Below are positions 31,961 through 37,461 of a stretch of 37,461 nucleotides of DNA, in pieces. Both the position numbers and the translations under genes were made by a program. The notes under the pieces were generated by a model, which saw only the letters and a program-made list of their open reading frames with translations, searched no databases and had not been told where the DNA came from. This stretch comes from Chlorobiota bacterium. Its GTDB lineage: Bacteria > Bacteroidota > Bacteroidia > Flavobacteriales > Flavobacteriaceae. The DNA lies in NCBI GenBank assembly GCA_013153655.1, contig JAADEB010000050.1, positions 1 through 37,461 on the forward strand. The letters run 5' to 3'. Numbering within the stretch: the first letter of the stretch is position 1; each line of letters starts with the position of its first letter.

Positions 31961-32785
31961 TTATTTCTTTCTACGTTCCAGAATGTATTTGTTGCTGTAT
32001 TTCTTCTTATCCCGCGTTTTGTAACCTTTGGCGGGGATACCTTTACGCGAACGGGGATGACCGCCGGACGCACGTCCTTCACCACCACCCATGGGGTGAT
32101 CCACCGGGTTCATGGCCACACCGCGCGTACGGGGACGACGTCCCAACCAACGCGAACGGCCGGCTTTACCGGATTGTTCCAATTGGTGGTCGCTGTTGGA
32201 TACCACGCCGATGGTGGCCATACCCGAGGCCAACACCAGGCGGGTTTCACCCGAAGGCAATTTAATCACCACATACTTGCCTTCCTTGGCCATTAATTGG
32301 GCAAAGGTTCCGGCACTGCGGGCGATGGCGCCTCCTTTTCCGGGTTTCATTTCGATGTTGTGGATAATGGTACCCAAAGGAATGTTTTTCATGGGCATGG
32401 CATTACCCACTTCGGCGGGCACCTTCTCACCGCTGATAATGGTGTCGCCTACTTTGATTTCGGAAGGGGCGATAATATAACGTTTCTCACCGTCGGCATA
32501 AACCACCAGGGCGATGAAAGCCGAACGGTTGGGATCGTATTCGATGGTTTTGACCGTAGCCGGAATGTCGAATTTATTGCGTTTGAAATCGATAATACGG
32601 TACCGGCGTTTATGTCCACCGCCACGGTAGCGCATGGTCATACGGCCTTTGTTGTTGCGGCCGCCGCTGCTTTTCTTGGGCGCCAACAGGGATTTTTCGG
32701 GCTTATCGGTGGTTAAAGCCGAAAAATCGTTGACGATGCGGAACCGCTGACCGGGCGTGGTAGGTTTTAATTTTCTAACTCCCAT
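31961..32785 (-). CDS. rplB: 50S ribosomal protein L2 (uL2)
   Basis: The 274-residue 23S-binding protein is needed for subunit association and peptidyl-transferase activity. MRYRGGGHKRRYRIIDFKRNK is in the N-terminal half. GVAMNPVDHPMGGGEGR, with the conserved His, and GHPRSRKG are near the C-terminus. It follows rplW by 5 nt. Confidence 0.98.
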   Translation of the reverse strand: MGVRKLKPTTPGQRFRIVNDFSALTTDKPEKSLLAPKKSSGGRNNKGRMTMRYRGGGHKRRYRIIDFKRNKFDIPATVKTIEYDPNRSAFIALVVYADGEKRYIIAPSEIKVGDTIISGEKVPAEVGNAMPMKNIPLGTIIHNIEMKPGKGGAIARSAGTFAQLMAKEGKYVVIKLPSGETRLVLASGMATIGVVSNSDHQLEQSGKAGRSRWLGRRPRTRGVAMNPVDHPMGGGEGRASGGHPRSRKGIPAKGYKTRDKKKYSNKYILERRKK

Positions 32786-32790
32786 TTTAC

Positions 32791-33078
32791 TTATGCATTA
32801 TAAAAATCGATACTTTGTCCTTCTTCCAATTGTACGATAGCTTTTTTGTAAGCTCCTTGTTTACTCTCCTGCAAACCGCGTTTGGTGTATTTCACCTTGG
32901 TTTTGGCAGGATATATCATGGTCCGAACCGAAACGACTTTAACGCCGTACAAATCCTCCACGGCTTTTTTGATTTGCAATTTGTTGGCATGCAAATCCAC
33001 GATAAAACCGTAGCGGTTGTATTTATCGGTCTGATTGACCATTTTTTCCGTTAATACAGGACTTTTGATGATTCCCAT
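32791..33078 (-). CDS. rplW: 50S ribosomal protein L23 (uL23)
   Basis: The 95-residue exit-tunnel protein is the docking site for trigger factor and SRP. It shows IIKSPVLTEKMVNQTDKYNRYGFIVDLHANKLQIKKAVEDLYGVKVVSVRTM. It lies 7 nt after rplD and 5 nt before rplB. Confidence 0.97.
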   Translation of the reverse strand: MGIIKSPVLTEKMVNQTDKYNRYGFIVDLHANKLQIKKAVEDLYGVKVVSVRTMIYPAKTKVKYTKRGLQESKQGAYKKAIVQLEEGQSIDFYNA

Positions 33079-33085
33079 TTCCTAA

Positions 33086-33715
33086 TTATTTTTTAAGAAT
33101 CGCTTCGATTTGCGCAACGGCGGGTTCGGAAAGGATGATGTTTTCCGTATTCAGGATAACATAAGTATTTAAATCCGAGCCTCTTACAATCTTAACCGTC
33201 GGCAAATTGCGCGATGACAAATATACGTTATTTTTTAATTCATCCAACACAATCAGGGACTTAGCATCGGCGGCCTCCAAATTTTTCAGAATTTTGATAA
33301 ATTCTTTGGTTTTGGGGGCTTCCATATCAAAGTCTTCCACGACCTTGATTTTTCCCTCTTTCATCATGGCGCTCAACGCCGACTTACGAGCCAGGCGTTT
33401 GAGTTTCTTATTCAGTTTGAACCCGTAGTTGCGCGGGCGCGGTCCGAACACACGTCCACCGCCGCGGAACAAAGGGTTTTTGATGGAGCCGGCACGGGCC
33501 GTACCCGTTCCTTTTTGGCGCTTGATCTTCTTGGTGCTACCGGCCACTTCGCCACGTTCCTTGGCTTTGTGGGTACCTTGACGTTGGTTGGCCAAGTATT
33601 GTTTCACGTCCAAGTAGATGGCATGCTCGTTGGGCTCGATACCGAAAATGTCGTCGGACAATTCGATGGTACGTCCCGTATCTTCTCCTGTAATGCTATA
33701 TACTTTCAGTTTCAT
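33086..33715 (-). CDS. rplD: 50S ribosomal protein L4 (uL4)
   Basis: The 209-residue protein has the extended tunnel loop KIKRQKGTGTARAGSIKNPLFRGGGRVFGPRPRNY and a globular Rossmann-like part. In E. coli L4 represses its own S10 operon through the leader. The leader here lies outside the window. The start shares one base with the rplC stop. Confidence 0.98.
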   Translation of the reverse strand: MKLKVYSITGEDTGRTIELSDDIFGIEPNEHAIYLDVKQYLANQRQGTHKAKERGEVAGSTKKIKRQKGTGTARAGSIKNPLFRGGGRVFGPRPRNYGFKLNKKLKRLARKSALSAMMKEGKIKVVEDFDMEAPKTKEFIKILKNLEAADAKSLIVLDELKNNVYLSSRNLPTVKIVRGSDLNTYVILNTENIILSEPAVAQIEAILKK

Positions 33716-34335
33716 TACTTCTTGATTATTAAGTACGATTTCTTGTGTCCGGGAACACTTCCTTTTACGATCAGCAAATTCTTTTCGGGAATCACCTTCA
33801 TCACTTTCAGGTTCTGAACGGTTACGCGTTCGTTACCCATGCGACCGGCCATACGCATTCCCTTAAACACACGCGAAGGGTCGGCCGAAGCGCCGATGGA
33901 ACCGGGCGCACGCAAACGGTTGTGCTGGCCGTGGGTGGCTTGACCCACACCGCCGAAACCGTGGCGTTTTACCACGCCTTGGAATCCCTTTCCTTTGGAA
34001 ATTCCCGATACGTCCACAAATTCTCCTTCGGTAAATACGTCTTCAACGCGGATTTCGTCACCCGGTTGATACTCTTTTTCAAAACCTTGGAATTCGACTA
34101 ACTTCTTCTTGGGCGTAACACCGGCCTTATCGAAATGTCCTTTCAAAGGCTTGGTGGTACGCTTTTGTTTTTTGTCATCGAAACCAAGTTGCACGGCTTC
34201 ATACCCATCCTTGTCCTTGGTTCTGACTTGGGTAACATAGTTGGGACCGACCTCGATGACGGTCACGGGAATGTTCTTCCCGTTTTCGTCAAAGATGCTG
34301 GTCATCCCGATTTTTCTCCCAATTAATCCTGGCAT
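33715..34335 (-). CDS. rplC: 50S ribosomal protein L3 (uL3)
   Basis: The 206-residue assembly-initiating protein has MPGLIGRKIGMTSIFDENGKNIPVTVIEVGPNYVTQ at the start and SKGKGFQGVVKRHGFGG plus THGQHNRLRAPGSIGASADPSRVFKGMRMAGRMG in the loop near the peptidyl-transferase centre. It lies 11 nt after rpsJ. Confidence 0.98.
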   Translation of the reverse strand: MPGLIGRKIGMTSIFDENGKNIPVTVIEVGPNYVTQVRTKDKDGYEAVQLGFDDKKQKRTTKPLKGHFDKAGVTPKKKLVEFQGFEKEYQPGDEIRVEDVFTEGEFVDVSGISKGKGFQGVVKRHGFGGVGQATHGQHNRLRAPGSIGASADPSRVFKGMRMAGRMGNERVTVQNLKVMKVIPEKNLLIVKGSVPGHKKSYLIIKK

Positions 34336-34346
34336 AACTTTATTGA

Positions 34347-34652
34347 TTAGATTTTAATTTCAACATCCACTCCGCTGGGCAATTCCAATTTCATCAACGC
34401 ATCCACCGTTTTGGGTGTGGAACTGTAAATGTCCAACAAACGTTTGTGCGTATTGAGTTCGAATTGCTCACGCGATTTTTTGTTTACGTGCGGCGAACGC
34501 AAAACCGTAAAAATCCGTTTTTTCGTAGGCAACGGAATGGGTCCGTTCACTACGGCTCCGGAATCTTTTACGATTTTCACAATTTTTTGGGCGGATTTGT
34601 CCACCAAATTGTGATCGTACGATTTCAGTTTGATACGAATCTTTTGCGCCAT
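34347..34652 (-). CDS. rpsJ: 30S ribosomal protein S10 (uS10)
   Basis: The 101-residue head protein (also NusE in antitermination) starts MAQKIRIKLKSYDHNLVDKSAQKI, with VNGPIPLPTKKRIFTVLRSPHVNKKSREQFELNTHKRLLDI following. It sits 10 nt after fusA. No separate S10-leader promoter is evident in this short gap, so str and S10 genes are probably one transcript. Confidence 0.98.
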   Translation of the reverse strand: MAQKIRIKLKSYDHNLVDKSAQKIVKIVKDSGAVVNGPIPLPTKKRIFTVLRSPHVNKKSREQFELNTHKRLLDIYSSTPKTVDALMKLELPSGVDVEIKI

Positions 34653-34662
34653 GTCTTAAATT

Positions 34663-36753
34663 TTATTCGTTTTCTTTCTTAATTACTTCTTCGGCCACAT
34701 TGTCCGGTGCCGGTGCATAGTGCGAGAATTCCATCGACGACGTAGCACGTCCCGAGGACAAAGTACGCAACACCGTCACGTATCCGAACATTTCCGACAA
34801 AGGCACGTGGGCCTTGATCACTTTGGCTCCCGAACGGTCGTCCATGCTCAGCACTTGGCCGCGACGACGGTTCAGGTCACCGATAATATCACCCATGTTT
34901 TCTTCGGGTGTCACCACTTCCAGCTTCATAATGGGTTCGAGCAATATGGGATTGGCCTTGCGGGCGGCTTCCTTGAAACCGAGCTTGGCGGCCAATTCGA
35001 AGGAAAGCGAATCCGAATCCACAGGGTGGAACGAACCGTCCTTCAAGGTTACCTTCATGCTTTCCACCTCGAAACCGGCCAAAGGACCGGATTTCATGGC
35101 TTCCTCGAATCCCTTCTGAACCGAAGGTATGTATTCGCGAGGAATGTTTCCTCCCTTGATTTCGTTGACGAATTCCAATCCGCTTTTACCTTCCTCCGCG
35201 GGTTCCAGAGTGAAGATAATGTCGGCAAACTTACCACGACCACCCGTTTGTTTCTTGTACACCTCGCGGTGATCCACGGGCGTGGTCAAAGCTTCCTTAT
35301 ATTCCACACGCGGTTGGCCTACGTTCACGTCAACCTTGAATTCCCGTTTCAAACGATCAACAATGATTTCCAAGTGCAATTCACCCATACCGGAAATAAT
35401 GGTCTGTCCGGTGCTTTCGTCGGTTTTTACTTGGAAGGTAGGGTCTTCTTCGGCCAATTTGGACAGGGCCATACCCAATTTGTCCATATCGGCTTTGGTC
35501 TTGGGCTCCACGGCAATACCGATCACCGGATCCGGGAAGTCCATGGATTCCAAAATAATGGGATGCTTTTCGTCGCAAAGCGTATCACCGGTTTTGATAT
35601 CCTTGAATCCCACGCCGGCACCGATATCTCCGGCACCGATTTTGTCGATGGGATTTTGCTTGTTGGCGTGCATTTGGTAGATACGCGAAATACGCTCTTT
35701 CTTACCCGAGCGCGTGTTGAGCACCGTGGAACCGGCGTTCAATATACCGGAATATACGCGGAAATAAGCCAAACGTCCCACATAAGGATCCGTGGCAATT
35801 TTGAAAGCCAGGGCCGTAAAGGGATCGTCGTAGCTGGGCTTGCGGTACACCGTTTCACCCGTACGCGGGTCGGTACCTTCGATGGCTTCGATATCCACGG
35901 GCGAAGGCAGAAAACGCACAACGGCGTCCAACAATGCCTGAACTCCCTTATTCTTGAAGGCCGAACCGGCCAACATGGGAATAATCGACATGTCGATGGT
36001 GGCCGCACGCAAGGCGGCGATGATTTCGTCTTCGGTGATGGAATCTTCGTCTTCGAAGAATTTTTCCATCAGGTTTTCGTCATATTCCGCCACGGCTTCG
36101 ATGAGCTTGGCGCGGTATTCTTCCACCGTGTCCACCAAATCTTCGGGAATGGGCACCACTTCGTAGGTCATCCCTTTGTCTTCCTCGTTCCAGATGATGG
36201 CTTCTTTGGTAATCAGGTCCACCACGCCTTTGAAATCGGCTTCGTCGCCGATGGGCACTTGCAGCGGAACCGCATTACCGCCGAGCATTTCCTTTACTTG
36301 GCGAACCACATTAAAAAAATCGGCGCCTTGACGGTCCATCTTGTTGACGAATCCTATTCGAGGCACCTTATACTTGTCGGCTTGTCGCCATACGGTTTCG
36401 GATTGGGGCTCCACACCGTCCACGGCGCTAAACAAAGCCACCATACCGTCCAACACCCTGAGCGACCGCTCCACTTCCACGGTAAAGTCCACGTGACCGG
36501 GCGTGTCGATGATGTTGATTTGGTATTTCTCACCGCGGTAGGGCCATTCGCAACGCGTGGCGGCGGAGGTGATGGTAATACCGCGTTCTTTCTCCTGTTC
36601 CATCCAGTCCATGGTGGCGGCTCCTTCGTGTACTTCGCCGATTTTGTGCGAAATACCCGTGTAGTAGAGAATCCGCTCCGTGGTGGTGGTTTTTCCCGCA
36701 TCGATGTGTGCGGCAATACCGATATTTCTTACTTTCGTTAAGTCCTTTACCAT
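34663..36753 (-). CDS. fusA: Elongation factor G
   Basis: The 696-residue translational GTPase drives translocation. The G domain shows AHIDAGKTTTTERILYYTG (P-loop, residues 15-33), the switch I region ERGITITSAAT, DTPGHVDFTVEVERSLRVLDG (switch II) and NKMDRQGADF. The later domains include the domain IV RVEYKEALTTPVDHREVYKKQTGGRGKFAD segment and a C-terminal domain V with LSEMFGYVTVLRTLSSGRATSSMEFSHY. It lies between rpsG and rpsJ, 14 and 10 nt away. Confidence 0.98.
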   Translation of the reverse strand: MVKDLTKVRNIGIAAHIDAGKTTTTERILYYTGISHKIGEVHEGAATMDWMEQEKERGITITSAATRCEWPYRGEKYQINIIDTPGHVDFTVEVERSLRVLDGMVALFSAVDGVEPQSETVWRQADKYKVPRIGFVNKMDRQGADFFNVVRQVKEMLGGNAVPLQVPIGDEADFKGVVDLITKEAIIWNEEDKGMTYEVVPIPEDLVDTVEEYRAKLIEAVAEYDENLMEKFFEDEDSITEDEIIAALRAATIDMSIIPMLAGSAFKNKGVQALLDAVVRFLPSPVDIEAIEGTDPRTGETVYRKPSYDDPFTALAFKIATDPYVGRLAYFRVYSGILNAGSTVLNTRSGKKERISRIYQMHANKQNPIDKIGAGDIGAGVGFKDIKTGDTLCDEKHPIILESMDFPDPVIGIAVEPKTKADMDKLGMALSKLAEEDPTFQVKTDESTGQTIISGMGELHLEIIVDRLKREFKVDVNVGQPRVEYKEALTTPVDHREVYKKQTGGRGKFADIIFTLEPAEEGKSGLEFVNEIKGGNIPREYIPSVQKGFEEAMKSGPLAGFEVESMKVTLKDGSFHPVDSDSLSFELAAKLGFKEAARKANPILLEPIMKLEVVTPEENMGDIIGDLNRRRGQVLSMDDRSGAKVIKAHVPLSEMFGYVTVLRTLSSGRATSSMEFSHYAPAPDNVAEEVIKKENE

Positions 36754-36767
36754 TTATCCTGTTGTTT

Positions 36768-37244
36768 TTAGAAACGGAAATGTGAAAATGCTTTGTTGGC
36801 CTCGGCCATTCGGTGCGTATCCATTTTTTTCTTCACGGCAGCGCCTTCTTCCTTGTAAGCGGCCAGAATTTCGCCGGCCAGCTTTTGCGGGAAAGTTTTT
36901 TCGTTACGGGCGCGCGCATATTTGATCAGCCATTTCATGGCCAACGATATCTTGCGGTCCGGACGAATGGGCATGGGAATTTGGAAGGTGGCACCACCGA
37001 TACGGCGGCTGCGTACTTCCACGTGGGGCATCACGTTTTCCAATGCCGTTTTCCACACTTCCAAAGCGCTTTTTTCTTCGTCCTGTTTTTTCTGCTCCAC
37101 TATATCCAAGGCATCGTAGAACAACCGGAATGCCAGGGATTTCTTACCCTCCCACATCAGGTTGTTCACGAAACGCGTTACCAGCGGATCGTTGAACTTG
37201 GGATCGGGTGCGAGAATTCTTTTCTTGGGTTTTCCTTTTCTCAT
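36768..37244 (-). CDS. rpsG: 30S ribosomal protein S7 (uS7)
   Basis: The 158-residue primary head-assembly protein has MRKGKPKKRILAPDPKFNDPLVTRFVNNLMWEGKKSLA, RSRRIGGATFQIPMPIRPDRK and LAMKWLIKYARARNEKTFPQKLAGEILAAYKEEG. It lies 20 nt after rpsL in the str operon. Confidence 0.98.
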   Translation of the reverse strand: MRKGKPKKRILAPDPKFNDPLVTRFVNNLMWEGKKSLAFRLFYDALDIVEQKKQDEEKSALEVWKTALENVMPHVEVRSRRIGGATFQIPMPIRPDRKISLAMKWLIKYARARNEKTFPQKLAGEILAAYKEEGAAVKKKMDTHRMAEANKAFSHFRF

Positions 37245-37264
37245 CGTGTCAATGTTTTAATCAA

Positions 37265-37461
37265 TTACTTCTTAGGGCGTTTGGTTCCGTACTTGGAACG
37301 TCGTTGTTTGCGTCCTTCCACGCCGGCGGTATCCAACGCACCACGGATGATGTGGTAACGTACGCCGGGAAGGTCTTTTACCCTTCCGCCTCTCACCAAT
37401 ACTATCGAGTGCTCCTGCAAGTTGTGTCCTTCGCCGGGAATGTATGCGTTCACTTCGTTGC
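37265..37461 (-). CDS. rpsL: 30S ribosomal protein S12 (uS12), C-terminal part, cut by window edge
   Basis: The last 65 codons are present, reading NEVNAYIPGEGHNLQEHS, IVLVRGGRVKDLPGVRYH and IIRGALDTAGVEGRK to the stop at 37265. The GGRVKDLPGVRYH loop, which touches the decoding centre, carries the wild-type Lys and Pro associated with streptomycin sensitivity. The N-terminal half lies beyond the right edge, as would the promoter of the superoperon. Confidence 0.97.
   Translation of the reverse strand, partial: NEVNAYIPGEGHNLQEHSIVLVRGGRVKDLPGVRYHIIRGALDTAGVEGRKQRRSKYGTKRPKK

Noticed and set aside
34720..36741. 673-codon open frame antisense to fusA
   Set aside because: It is a mirror of the strongly biased codons of fusA. 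The translation is rich in His, Phe and Gly with no domain, and fusA on the other strand is certain.
1..37461. CRISPR arrays, insertion sequences, prophage, rRNA genes
   Set aside because: No regularly spaced direct repeats of CRISPR type, transposase or integrase motifs, or rRNA sequence were seen on either strand.

Overview
The window comes from the chromosome of a member of the Bacteroidota, probably a free-living flavobacterium-like lineage of moderate GC. The evidence is: promoters of the Bacteroidota type (TAnnTTTG at -7, TTG at about -33, ~20 bp apart); a secreted protein with a type IX secretion C-terminal sorting domain; a DUF2147 lipocalin-like protein; a cysteine-free bL36; a long flavobacterial-style FtsZ tail; and few Shine-Dalgarno sequences. 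All of this is read from sequence and remembered family features. No database search was run.

Layout. (1) 1-724, minus strand: N-terminal part of a long-chain acyl-CoA synthetase running off the left edge. It is divergent from a DUF2147 gene (1133-1570). (2) 1886-15422, plus strand: the division and cell wall (dcw) cluster, mraZ-rsmH-ftsL-ftsI-murE-mraY-[murD remnant]-ftsW-murG-ftsQ-ftsA-ftsZ-yqeY. Most genes overlap by a few bases or lie within about 20 bp of each other. (3) 15493-16173: a small AT-rich two-gene cassette (unknown protein plus a DUF2335 membrane protein), then tRNA-Arg(UCG) and a bidirectional terminator. (4) 16389-19512, minus strand: a type IX-secreted leucine-rich-repeat protein, a DUF937 protein and enolase. 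(5) 20906-37461, minus strand: the str-S10-spc-alpha ribosomal superoperon, read from partial rpsL through rpsG, fusA, rpsJ ... secY, infA, rpmJ, rpsM, rpsK, rpsD, rpoA to rplQ. It is complete in the usual bacterial order and looks ordinary.

How the genes work together. The plus-strand cluster makes lipid-linked peptidoglycan precursor (MurE, MraY, MurG), polymerises and cross-links it at the septum (FtsW, FtsI), and builds the divisome (FtsL, FtsQ, FtsA, FtsZ). It sits under a promoter that carries three 10-bp-spaced TGG repeats, a probable MraZ operator. The minus-strand superoperon makes ribosomes, elongation factor G, the SecY translocon and RNA polymerase alpha.

Most unusual signal. The slot normally held by murD contains an intact, translationally coupled gene that encodes only the MurD C-terminal domain. 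It has no ATPase domain, and the conserved substrate-contact positions of that domain are replaced. murC, which normally lies between murG and ftsQ in this phylum, is also absent. In the same cluster FtsW lacks the conserved Glu and Lys after its QPS motif, and FtsI ends without a PASTA domain. Together these suggest a remodelled or relocated early Mur-ligase step and a repurposed MurD domain kept in the division operon. This is an inference that needs the rest of the genome.
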